From: Kutzneria viridogrisea
GTDB lineage: Bacteria > Actinomycetota > Actinomycetes > Mycobacteriales > Pseudonocardiaceae
Length of the DNA: 64,000 bases
Assembly (NCBI GenBank): GCA_014138725.1
Contig: JACJID010000006.1
Location: 248,001 to 312,000, forward strand
Direction of reading: 5' to 3'
Within the stretch, counting starts at the first letter, position 1; every line of letters begins with the position of its first letter. Below the pieces are notes generated by a model that searched no databases, was not told where the DNA came from, and was given only the letters and a program-made list of their open reading frames with translations. This document shows, piece after piece, positions 50,527 to 58,774 of the stretch. Both the position numbers and the translations under genes were made by a program.

Positions 50527-51893
50527 GGCAGCACCACGCCACCGATCGCGCGCAGCTGGGGGGCCAGCTGCTCGGCATCGCCGACGACCACGCCGGTGAA
50601 GTTGACCGGGGCGAGGAACTCCAGCGCCGCGGCGGCGATCTGCTCACCGGTCACCGCGGCCAGCCGCAGCGGGTGCTCCCGCAGCCAGTCGAAGGTCAGG
50701 CCCACGGTGGCCAGCGCCGCCACGGTGCCCGCCAGCCCCGACTGGGAGGCGGTGGAGGTCAGCAGCGAGCCGATCGCGTAGCTGCGGGCCGCGTTCACCT
50801 CGGCCTCGGTCGGCGGCACCAGCCCGAGACGGCCCAGCTCGTAGCGGGCCTCCCAGAGCGCGGCCGGGGTCACCGAGCTGGCCGTGTCCGCGTCCACCAT
50901 CAGCGTGGCCCCGCTGGGCGTGAACTCGAAGTACGAGTGCGCGCTGTAGGTGTAGCCCTTGTCCTCGCGGATGTTCTCCACCAGCCGGGAGGAGAAGTAG
51001 CCGCCGTAGACCAGGTTCGCGATCTGCAGCGCGGGGTAGCGCGGGTCGGTGCGCGGGATCGCCTGCGCGGACAGCCTGATCTGCGACTGCACGGCACCGG
51101 GCCGGTGCACCAGCAGCGCGTCCCCACCGGTCACCGTGGGCAGCACGGGCAGCAGCGAGGCACTGGCCGCCGAGCCCCAGCCGGTCAGCGCCGCGCGCAC
51201 GGCGTCCACAGTGGAGTCCGGGTCGATGTCGCCGACCAGCACCAGCAGCGAGCCCTTGGGCAGTACCGCGGCCTGGTGCAGCGCCCGCGCGTCGGCGGGC
51301 TCGACCCGCGCGACCTCCTCGGCCTCGGGCATCTCCTTGGCGAAGGGGTGGTCGCCGTAGCGGTACCGTTGCAGGGCCTCGCGCGCGATCACGCTGGGCT
51401 GCGAGCGGGCCAGCTGGATCCGCTCGGTCAGCCGCTCCTTCTCCCGGCCGACCTCCTCCTCGCGGTAGGCCGCCTCGGTCAGCGCGTCGGCCAGCACGTC
51501 CAGCAGCACCGGCAGGCCGTCGGCCAACGCGCTGCCGCCCACGGACAGGCGCTCCGGGTCGACCACGGCGGCCAGGTCGCCGCCGACCGCGGCCAGGTCG
51601 GTGTCCACCTGCGTGCGGTTGCGCCGCTTCGTGCCGGTGAGCAGGGCGTTGGCCAGCACCTCGGCGCGGGCCGAGTGCATCGGGTCGGTGCCCGCGAACG
51701 GGATGCGCAGCCGCAGCTCCACCATGGGCACCGCGGGGCGGCGCACGACGATCACGTGCAGCCCGTTGTCGATCACGGTGTCCACAATGGACGGCAGAGC
51801 TGCCTCGGCCTGCGCACCCAGGTCGGGCAGCGGGCGCGGGCCGCGCTCGGTGTGGCCGATCTGCTCGGCGGTGCGGTGGGTCACTGCGGTCAC
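50523..51893 (-). CDS. M16-family peptidase homologue, catalytically degenerate subunit
   Basis: This 456-aa protein has the two-lobed M16 fold (DNGLHVIVVRRPAVPMVELRLRIPFAG; IPRTDPRYPALQIANLVYGG; NIREDKGYTYSAHSYFEF). It lacks the HxxEH zinc motif at the expected place near residue 75-90. The C-terminal R/Y substrate-binding element (LVENIREDKGYTYS) is kept. This is typical of the non-catalytic partner of a heterodimeric M16B peptidase. Its GTG overlaps the stop of the active partner upstream by 4 bp, and its stop overlaps nudC. The two M16 proteins probably assemble together. Confidence 0.87.
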   Translation of the reverse strand: MTAVTHRTAEQIGHTERGPRPLPDLGAQAEAALPSIVDTVIDNGLHVIVVRRPAVPMVELRLRIPFAGTDPMHSARAEVLANALLTGTKRRNRTQVDTDLAAVGGDLAAVVDPERLSVGGSALADGLPVLLDVLADALTEAAYREEEVGREKERLTERIQLARSQPSVIAREALQRYRYGDHPFAKEMPEAEEVARVEPADARALHQAAVLPKGSLLVLVGDIDPDSTVDAVRAALTGWGSAASASLLPVLPTVTGGDALLVHRPGAVQSQIRLSAQAIPRTDPRYPALQIANLVYGGYFSSRLVENIREDKGYTYSAHSYFEFTPSGATLMVDADTASSVTPAALWEARYELGRLGLVPPTEAEVNAARSYAIGSLLTSTASQSGLAGTVAALATVGLTFDWLREHPLRLAAVTGEQIAAAALEFLAPVNFTGVVVGDAEQLAPQLRAIGGVVLP

Positions 51894-53176
51894 TGGGCGC
51901 CTCCTGCGGCGGGAACGACGAGAACGGCGCGGGCATCCGGCCGCAGGGACTTGGCGGCGGCGGCCACCTGCTCGGTGGTCACCGCGCTGAGCAGCTCGGG
52001 CAGCTCGGCGGCGAGCTCCGCGCGGCCGTGCAGCAGCTCGGCGGCGCCGAAGGCCAGGGTGCGCGAGACGATCCGGTCCTGCTCGCGGTGCAGACTGGCC
52101 GCCCAGCGCGCGGCCACGCGGGCCAGCTCCTCGGGCTGCGGGCCGCTGACCGCCAGCTTCTCGACCTCCTCGTCCAGCACGCCGAGCACCCGGTCCACCG
52201 ACACCTCCGGCGAGTGCATCGCCGTCACGTTCAGCGTGTCCGGGTCGCGGGCGTCCAGCGGGGCACCGAACAGACCGCAGCTCACCGAGATGTCGGTGAC
52301 CAGCGCCTCCCGGTGCACCATGCGCTCCTGCAACCGCGAGGAGTCGCCGTCGGAGAGCACCCCGGTCAGCACCACGTGCGCCAGGTAGGCGTCCAGCTCG
52401 GTGCTCGGGTCGGGCAGCCGGTAGCCCACCGCCAGCGCGGGCAGCGGGGCATGCGGGTCGGTGTGCGTGCCGCGCAGCTCGGACCGCGGGTGCGGCTCGG
52501 CGAAGGAGGGCCGCTGCGGGGTGGGCCGCGCGGGCACGTCCTCGAAGTGCTGGTGCACCAGTTCGGTGGCCCGCTCGACGGTGAAGTCCCCGGCCACGGT
52601 GAGCACCGCGTTGCCCGGGGCGTAGTAGGTGTCGAAGAACGCGGCGCAGTCGTCCAGGTTGGCCTGCTCCAGCTCGCTGAAGTCACCGTAACCGTTGTGC
52701 GCGTTGGGGAAGGTGCCGTACAGCACCGGCGGCAGCCAGATCCACGGGAAGCCGCCGTACGGGGTGTTCAGCACCCGCAGGCGGATCTCCTCCTTGACCA
52801 CGTCGACCTGGTTGCGCAGGTTCTCCTCGGTGATCCTGGGCGCCCGCATGCGGTCGGCCTCCAGGAACAGCGCGCGCTCCAGTGCGGCCGAGGGCAGCAC
52901 CTCGTAGTAGTCGGTGTAGTCCGGGTGGGTGGACCCGTTGAAGGTGCCGCCGGAGGACTGCACGAGCCGGAAGTGCGCCAGCTTCTCCAGGCTCTCGCTG
53001 CCCTGGAACATCAGGTGCTCGAAGAGGTGGGCGAAGCCCGTCCTGCCCTCCGGCTCGGATCGGAAGCCCACGTCGTAGTGCACGCTCACGCCGACGACCG
53101 GGGCCGTGCGGTCCGGGGCGAGCACCACGCGCAGGCCGTTGGGGAGGGTGAACCTGTGCAGTTCTGGTGCGGCCAT
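51890..53176 (-). CDS. M16-family zinc peptidase, active subunit
   Basis: This 428-aa protein is the zinc-binding partner of the M16 pair. It has LPNGLRVVLAPDRTAPVVGVSVHYDVG and the HxxEH motif HLFEH (residues 50-54) followed by Glu in VVKEEIRLR, the third zinc ligand region. No signal peptide is present with the ATG at 53176, which begins the homologous MAAPELHRFTLPNG; the frame upstream has no homology. M16B enzymes degrade peptides in a closed chamber. It diverges from the M1 aminopeptidase gene, with about 100 bp between. Confidence 0.9.
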   Translation of the reverse strand: MAAPELHRFTLPNGLRVVLAPDRTAPVVGVSVHYDVGFRSEPEGRTGFAHLFEHLMFQGSESLEKLAHFRLVQSSGGTFNGSTHPDYTDYYEVLPSAALERALFLEADRMRAPRITEENLRNQVDVVKEEIRLRVLNTPYGGFPWIWLPPVLYGTFPNAHNGYGDFSELEQANLDDCAAFFDTYYAPGNAVLTVAGDFTVERATELVHQHFEDVPARPTPQRPSFAEPHPRSELRGTHTDPHAPLPALAVGYRLPDPSTELDAYLAHVVLTGVLSDGDSSRLQERMVHREALVTDISVSCGLFGAPLDARDPDTLNVTAMHSPEVSVDRVLGVLDEEVEKLAVSGPQPEELARVAARWAASLHREQDRIVSRTLAFGAAELLHGRAELAAELPELLSAVTTEQVAAAAKSLRPDARAVLVVPAAGGAQ

Positions 53177-53277
53177 GGCCGCAAGCCTACGGCCTGGGCG
53201 GGTGCGACCTGGGGCGTAGGTGAGCGTCATTCCGAGGGATGTTGTTCGCCTACAGGGAAGTACCTGAACGTTGCCGC

Positions 53278-54654
53278 ATGGCACTGCTCCCCATCACCGC
53301 GGCCGTGGCCGCCGCAGCGGTTGTGGCCGGTATCACATTCGTCCCGGACCCGTTGCTGCCGGACCTGGGCAATCCTGGCTACCATGCCACCGCCTACGAC
53401 CTGTCCTTCCGGTTCCGGCCGGAGTCCCGGCTCGTGGACGGCACCGCCACGATGACCGGCACGGCGGACCGGCGGTTGACCGAACTGGCCCTGGACCACG
53501 CCGGCGGGACCGTGCGGCAGGTCACCGTGGACGGCCGTCCCGCGCAGTTCCACACCCGGGGCGAGAAGCTGGTGATCGTGCCCTCGCGGCAGCCGTCCGG
53601 GCGGTTCCGGGTGACGGTGGACTACACCGCCGACCGGGACGCCAAGATCCCCTCCAAGGTGGACGACACCGCGGGCTGGGGCAACAACTCCGACGGCGGC
53701 TTCGTCTGGTGGGGGCAACCCGACCGGGCGCACCTGTTCTTCCCGTGCAACGACGACCTCACCGACAAGGCCCAGTTCACCTACCGGGTGACCGTGCCGG
53801 ACGGGTGGACCGCCATCGCCAACGGCACGAAGCGCGCCGAGGAGTCGGCCGACGGTTCCACGACGTTCGTCTACGCCACCGAGCACCCCATGGCGACACA
53901 GTTGGCACAGCTCGCCGTCGGCAAGTTCGACATCGTGACCGGCGTGGGCCCGCACGGTCTGCCGCTGCGCAGTGCGGTACCTGCCGGTCGTGCCGCCGAG
54001 TTCAGGCCCGCGCTGGACCGGCTGCCGGAGTACCTGTCGTGGCTTGAGGCCAAGATCGGTCGGCGCTACCCGTTCGAGGTGGCGGGCGTGCTCGGCGTGG
54101 ACGGCCCCGGCGCGCAGCAAACGTTCGCGCTGGAGACGCAGACCCTGCCGGTCTTCCATGCGAACAGCCTGACCAACGCGCAGGAAGTGGTGCACGAGCT
54201 GGCACACCAGTGGTTCGGCGACTCGGTGGGCGTGCGCACCTGGAGCGATCTCTGGCTCAGCGAGGGCTTCGCCAGCTACCTGGACCTGACCTGGGACGCC
54301 GAGCACGGCGGGCCCGCCGTGGACGAGCAGCTGCGCAAGGCCTACCAGTTCGACGGCCAGGTCCGGGCCCAGGGCGTCACCCCGGGCGACCCCAAGCGGC
54401 CCGACATCATGTTCGGTCTCGCCCGCGGCGAGGGCGCGCTGGTGGTGTACGCCCTGCGGCAGCAGGTGGGGGAGCAGGAGTTCGGCCGTGTCCTGCGCGA
54501 CTACCTGGCCCGCTACCGGGACGGTTCGGCCAGCAGCGCGGACTTCATCGGGGTGGCCGGGCCCGCGCAGGACGGGTTCCTGCGGGACTGGCTGTACGGC
54601 AAGAAGACCCCGCCGATGCCCGGCCACCCGGACTGGACCTCAGGAGCGCAGTGA
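53278..54654 (+). CDS. Secreted M1-family metallopeptidase
   Basis: This 458-aa protein has an N-terminal hydrophobic signal sequence (MALLPITAAVAAAAVVAGI) and an M1 peptidase domain. The zinc motif is HELAH (His306, Glu307, His310) and the third ligand is in WLSEGFAS. The usual GxMEN exopeptidase loop is replaced by ALETQT, a pattern I recall for the short secreted actinobacterial M1 group. ATG 53278 fits the signal peptide; an upstream in-frame start would precede it with polar residues. Its last 15 bp overlap the convergent DUF2207 gene. Confidence 0.88.
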   Translation: MALLPITAAVAAAAVVAGITFVPDPLLPDLGNPGYHATAYDLSFRFRPESRLVDGTATMTGTADRRLTELALDHAGGTVRQVTVDGRPAQFHTRGEKLVIVPSRQPSGRFRVTVDYTADRDAKIPSKVDDTAGWGNNSDGGFVWWGQPDRAHLFFPCNDDLTDKAQFTYRVTVPDGWTAIANGTKRAEESADGSTTFVYATEHPMATQLAQLAVGKFDIVTGVGPHGLPLRSAVPAGRAAEFRPALDRLPEYLSWLEAKIGRRYPFEVAGVLGVDGPGAQQTFALETQTLPVFHANSLTNAQEVVHELAHQWFGDSVGVRTWSDLWLSEGFASYLDLTWDAEHGGPAVDEQLRKAYQFDGQVRAQGVTPGDPKRPDIMFGLARGEGALVVYALRQQVGEQEFGRVLRDYLARYRDGSASSADFIGVAGPAQDGFLRDWLYGKKTPPMPGHPDWTSGAQ

Positions 54655-56301
54655 CCTCAGGTGCCCGGCCTGCGCCAGCACCCCGTCCAGTGAGCTGAGG
54701 AACGCCGGGAAGCGCGAGGCGAACCGGTTGAGGTCGCGGGCCTGCTCGGCCTCGCCGAACCAGTACAGGCCGGGAGTACCGTCCGCGTCCGGGTCCAGCC
54801 CGCGGAAGGTGTCCAGCCAGCGGTCGGTCTGACCCAGTACCACCGCGTAGGGCAGCGACCGGGAGAAGACCATCTCCCGGTCGCCCTCCGGGATGTCGGC
54901 GGGCCGCACCGAGCTGAGGTAGTTCAGCAGCCCGCGCACCTGCTCCAACAGGGCACTGCCACGCCGGGTCCGCGCGGGCATGGACCTGGCGCCCGCGGCC
55001 AGCGCGGCCCCGCCGATCACCACGGCCAGGCCGAGCAGGGCGTGGCCCACGGTGAAGGCCAGCAGCACGGTCAGCACCACACCCAGCGCCGCCACCCCGA
55101 TGCCGATCCACCACCAGCGGCTGCGCTCGGTGTCGGGGCGGCGGGCGAACCACTGCTTGTCCACCACGTCGGAGTACAGCGCGTCACGCACCGCGAGCAG
55201 GTCCACGCCGTTGCCGCGCAGCTCCGAGAGCAGCACCTGCTCGGCGCCCGCGGGCAGCAGCGAGTCGTACACCGCCCGCTCGTAGTCGGTCAGCGCGGCG
55301 TCGGCCGGGTTGCGCCGCACGAAGCGCCAGTCCACCACGCCCTGCTCACCGGCCACCTCGTCGATCCACAGGTAGTTGCGCACCGCGAGATCGATCACCG
55401 TGGCCGTCACGTCCACCACGTCCACGTGCTCGTCGATCACCGTGCCCACCTGGCCGGGCAGCACCCCGTCGGGCGAGGCGAAGGCCACCCGACCGTCCGG
55501 GCCGTCGGCCAGCACCCGCACCTGACCCACGTCGCTGGCCAGCGCCTTGGCGTCGCGGCCCCGGGCGAACCAGAGCAGGCCGAACCCGGCGAGCAGCAGC
55601 ACCGTGAGCCCGATCAGGCCGATGCCGGTGGCCGGGGTCAGCGCGAAGGCCGCGCCCAGCGAGGAGGTCGGCGCGAACCGCGCGTTCACCGGGACCGTGC
55701 CGGTGGGCAGCCCGATGGAGAAGTCCACCCGCTCACCGGGCAGCAGGTCGGCCTGCTCCGCGGTGGGCACCCCGCCCTCGCCGATCTGGGACAGCCCGCA
55801 CGCCTGGGCCGATCCGGGCGGACCAGCCAGGCAGGTGATCGACTGCGCCCGGCCGGGGGCCACCACCGACACCGTCAACCGGTCGATCCGCACGTCCCAG
55901 CCGCTGGCCACCTGCCAGCGCACGTCCTGGTGGTCGCCCTGGTCGGCCACCGCCCCGTCCACCGAGTAGGTCACCGTGGACTCGCCCGCGTCCAGCCGCA
56001 CCAGCAGCTGCTGGTCGTCGGCCGAGGCCGTGCCGCTGCCGTTGACCTTCGGGTCGCTGACCGTGAAGACCCGCTCCTGGTCGTCGCCCGCGGCCACCCG
56101 CAGCGGGGCCTTGCGGGTGACCGTGCGGCCCTCCGGCACGGTGACCTTCTCGGTGACCGAGAGCCTGCCGTCCCGCTCGACCTTCAGCGCGACCTGGCTC
56201 TGCACCCCGCTCTGCTGGGCGGGCGCCTGCGCGTGGATGGGCAGCAGCCCGCTCGCGGCCATGGTCACCGCGGCGGCGGCAAGGCCCCAGTTCGTGAACA
56301 C
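54640..56301 (-). CDS. DUF2207-family membrane protein
   Basis: This 553-aa protein has a signal-like N-terminus (VFTNWGLAAAAVTMAASGLLPIHAQA). An extracytoplasmic beta-rich DUF2207 domain (about 30-230) has VALKVERDGRLSVTEKVTVPEG, then come a transmembrane helix (GLIGLTVLLLAGFGLLWFARG) and a cytoplasmic part. Two further helices (WWWIGIGVAALGVVLTVLLAF and a Gly/Ala-rich one) precede the C-terminal region with PYAVVLGQTDRWLDTF. Function is unknown. GTG 56301 is preferred; ATG 56262 is possible. It diverges from the first YpfJ-type gene. Confidence 0.84.
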   Translation of the reverse strand: MFTNWGLAAAAVTMAASGLLPIHAQAPAQQSGVQSQVALKVERDGRLSVTEKVTVPEGRTVTRKAPLRVAAGDDQERVFTVSDPKVNGSGTASADDQQLLVRLDAGESTVTYSVDGAVADQGDHQDVRWQVASGWDVRIDRLTVSVVAPGRAQSITCLAGPPGSAQACGLSQIGEGGVPTAEQADLLPGERVDFSIGLPTGTVPVNARFAPTSSLGAAFALTPATGIGLIGLTVLLLAGFGLLWFARGRDAKALASDVGQVRVLADGPDGRVAFASPDGVLPGQVGTVIDEHVDVVDVTATVIDLAVRNYLWIDEVAGEQGVVDWRFVRRNPADAALTDYERAVYDSLLPAGAEQVLLSELRGNGVDLLAVRDALYSDVVDKQWFARRPDTERSRWWWIGIGVAALGVVLTVLLAFTVGHALLGLAVVIGGAALAAGARSMPARTRRGSALLEQVRGLLNYLSSVRPADIPEGDREMVFSRSLPYAVVLGQTDRWLDTFRGLDPDADGTPGLYWFGEAEQARDLNRFASRFPAFLSSLDGVLAQAGHLRSLRS

Positions 56302-56411
56302 GCTCGCGGAGGATAGTGCAGGTGCACGGTCACCCGGGGTCCTATCCTTTGCACGGTATCCACCAAGGGGGGACGGCTGTTCTCGGTCGCCCAGGGGAAT
56401 GAGGTCGACCG

Positions 56412-57506
56412 TTGGACAGTTCCGAGGAACCCACACCCGGCAGACAGGCGGACACCCCGGAGCCGTCCGCGGCGCCGCCGGTGGCCCTGGCCGGTGTGCC
56501 CGAACCGCCGCAGGCACCTCCGGTGGCCCAACTCCCCGCGGTGCCGCGCACCGACGACCCGTTGGCCGCCCCGAACCCGCCCGGCTGGCCGTCACCGCCC
56601 TACCCGCCGACGCTGACCTGGGCCCCGCTGCCCCGCAAGCAGCCCCGCGAGAACAACCCGTTCGTGGTGGTCGGCGTGCTCGCCCTGGTGTTGCTCCTGG
56701 TGCTCGGCGTCGGCATGGTCGGCACCCTGACCACCGAGGTCGAGGGCGTGGCCTCGGCGGCACCGGCCACCGCGACCAGCACCACCTCCAGCGCCCCGGC
56801 CGCCCCGAGGCGCTCCCTCAAGCTGGAGGACAACCCGCTGCTCAAGCCGGGCAAGTCCCTGGCGGCGAGCACCTGCACGCTGCCCCAGTTCGGCCGCTCG
56901 ACCGCACAGCTGGAGGCCTACTTCGCCGCCGAGATCCGCTGCCTGGACGAGGCGTGGCGGCCGGTGCTGCAGTCGGTGAACCTGCCGTTCGAACCGACCC
57001 GGCTGACGATGGACGGGGAGGCGGGCGGCTGCAAGGCGGGCACCGACACCAGCGAGCGGCCCACGGCCTTCTACTGCGGGGCGGACAACCGGCTGCACAT
57101 GCCGGTGGACAGCGTGCTGGAGGACACCGGCGGCATCCCCTCGGTGATGATCGGCGTGCTGGCCCACGAGTACGGCCACCACGTGCAGGACCTCAGCGGG
57201 GTGCTGGCCGCCGAGTCCCGGCGCGAGTTCCAGGCCGGGCGGGACAGCGCGGCGGGCAACGAGCTGTCCCGGAGGCTGGAACTGCAGGCCAACTGCTTCG
57301 CCGGTATGTTCCTCGCCAGCGTGGCGGGCCGCGGGTCGATCACCAAGGCCACGGCCACCAACGGTGCCGCCTCCTTCGCGGAGGGCGGCGCGGAGCAGAC
57401 CCACGGCTCCCCGGCCCACCAGGGCAGGTGGGCCGAGGTCGGGTACAAGGACAACAACACGGCATCGTGCAACACCTGGGTCGCGCCACCGGGAGACGTG
57501 AGCTGA
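56412..57506 (+). CDS. Membrane-anchored neutral zinc metallopeptidase (YpfJ type), copy 1
   Basis: This 364-aa protein has a Pro-rich cytoplasmic N-terminus (about 1-82), one transmembrane helix (VVVGVLALVLLLVLGVGMVG) and an extracellular putative neutral zinc metallopeptidase domain. The motif is AHEYGHHVQ (His252, Glu253, His256) and the second-site segment is SRRLELQANCFAGMFLA. Cys pairs are conserved with the two following paralogues. The start is TTG at 56412, with GAGG about 8 bp upstream. It ends ASCNTWVAPPGDVS, a tail shared in form with the other two. Substrate is unknown. Confidence 0.85.
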   Translation: MDSSEEPTPGRQADTPEPSAAPPVALAGVPEPPQAPPVAQLPAVPRTDDPLAAPNPPGWPSPPYPPTLTWAPLPRKQPRENNPFVVVGVLALVLLLVLGVGMVGTLTTEVEGVASAAPATATSTTSSAPAAPRRSLKLEDNPLLKPGKSLAASTCTLPQFGRSTAQLEAYFAAEIRCLDEAWRPVLQSVNLPFEPTRLTMDGEAGGCKAGTDTSERPTAFYCGADNRLHMPVDSVLEDTGGIPSVMIGVLAHEYGHHVQDLSGVLAAESRREFQAGRDSAAGNELSRRLELQANCFAGMFLASVAGRGSITKATATNGAASFAEGGAEQTHGSPAHQGRWAEVGYKDNNTASCNTWVAPPGDVS

Positions 57507-57523
57507 TCTTGAAGGTCGTGCCA

Positions 57524-57604
57524 GTGAGCGAGCGGGCGAGCGAATCATCAGGCGCAGTGCCCGCGCGAAGCGCCGCGCCGAGCCTCAGCGAGGTGCGGCG
57601 GTGA
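57524..57604 (+). CDS. Candidate 26-aa leader peptide overlapping the next gene
   Basis: A GTG at 57524 preceded by GAAGG (57511-57515) opens a frame MSERASESSGAVPARS... whose TGA (57602-57604) overlaps the GTG start of the following metallopeptidase in a 4-bp GTGA. The first 24 bp match the start of the DoxX gene at 42475 in 21 positions. It could couple translation of the second copy. Alternatively it is a dispersed repeat with no coding role. Confidence 0.35.
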   Translation: MSERASESSGAVPARSAAPSLSEVRR

Positions 57605-58761
57605 CCCAGCCGCCCGGCTGGCAGCCCGGTTACGGGCGGGCGCCGCTGCCCCCGCCGGTGCCCAGCCCGTACCCCGCCCCGGGCACCGGCTACCGGCAGC
57701 CCGGCCCGCCGCCACCCCAGTACCCGCGCCCCGGCCAGCAGCAGGCCCCGCCGCCCTACGGCGTGCCGCCCGCCCGGCCGGTCATGCCCCCGCCGGTGCA
57801 GGCCGCGCTGCCCGGGCCCCCGCCGCCCGGCTGGCAGCCGCCCCCGCCCCCGCCGCGCAAGCCCTCCCGTGGACCGCTGCTGGCCATCGTGCTGGTCGCG
57901 GTCGCCGTGCTGGGCGTGGCCGCGATCGGCCTGATCGCGCTGAACAGGTCCCAGCGGCGCTCGGACGCCGGCTACGACTACCGGCCGACCACCACCTCCC
58001 CGGCGAGCCGGACCCCGGCCAGTTCCACCAGCCCCGCACCCGGCGGCGGCTCGCCCGCGTACTCGCTGGCCGACAACCCGCTGTTCGCCGCGCCCGGCCC
58101 GTCCCCGGTGACCTGCCCCCTGCCCCGCTGGCAGACCACCCCCGCCGGGTCCCAGGCGTACCTGACCGCGGCCCTGCCCTGCCTGAACCAGATGTGGGAG
58201 CCGGTGCTGCGCGCGGCCAAGCTGCCGTTCAAGCCGCCCCGGCTCGCGTTCCCCTCCGGCACGAGCTGGTCCAGCCCGTGCGGCTCGGTGTCCAACGGGG
58301 AGGCCGCCGCCTTCTACTGCTCCACCGACAACACCATGTACATGCCGTTCTCCGGTTTGCAGACCGAGGACTTCGGCGCCCGGCCCGGGGTGTACCTGGC
58401 GGTGTTCGCCCACGAGTACGGCCACCACGTGCAGGAGCTGACCGGCATGATGAAGGTCGCCGACGAGAAGATGTACGACGGCGGCTCGGACAGCCCGGCC
58501 AGCCTGGAGATCTCCCGGCGGCTGGAGTTGCAGGCGCAGTGCTTCTCCGGGCTGTTCCTGGCGGCGACCTCCGGTCGGGGCTCGGTGGACAAGACCGTGG
58601 TCAAGGACGCCGCCAGCACCCAGCAGCGCGGTGACCGCAGCGGTGGCCGTCGCGACCACGGCACCGACGAGCACGCCGCGGGCTGGTGGAACCAGGGCTT
58701 CCAGAAGAACGTCGTAAGCCAGTGCAACACCTGGCGCGCGAGTAGCGCCGACGTGGCCTGA
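57601..58761 (+). CDS. Membrane-anchored neutral zinc metallopeptidase (YpfJ type), copy 2
   Basis: This 386-aa protein has a very Pro-rich, disordered N-terminus (about 1-95, many PPPP and YPxP), a transmembrane helix (LLAIVLVAVAVLGVAAIGLIAL) and a Ser/Thr/Pro linker. The extracellular zinc peptidase domain has FAHEYGHHVQELTGM and SRRLELQAQCFSGLFLAATSG. It ends QCNTWRASSADVA. It is paralogous to the genes at 56412 and 58775. The GTG start overlaps the stop of the short frame at 57524. Localisation at the cell surface is inferred from topology. Confidence 0.86.
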   Translation: MTQPPGWQPGYGRAPLPPPVPSPYPAPGTGYRQPGPPPPQYPRPGQQQAPPPYGVPPARPVMPPPVQAALPGPPPPGWQPPPPPPRKPSRGPLLAIVLVAVAVLGVAAIGLIALNRSQRRSDAGYDYRPTTTSPASRTPASSTSPAPGGGSPAYSLADNPLFAAPGPSPVTCPLPRWQTTPAGSQAYLTAALPCLNQMWEPVLRAAKLPFKPPRLAFPSGTSWSSPCGSVSNGEAAAFYCSTDNTMYMPFSGLQTEDFGARPGVYLAVFAHEYGHHVQELTGMMKVADEKMYDGGSDSPASLEISRRLELQAQCFSGLFLAATSGRGSVDKTVVKDAASTQQRGDRSGGRRDHGTDEHAAGWWNQGFQKNVVSQCNTWRASSADVA

Positions 58762-58774
58762 ACCAGGGGGAGAC

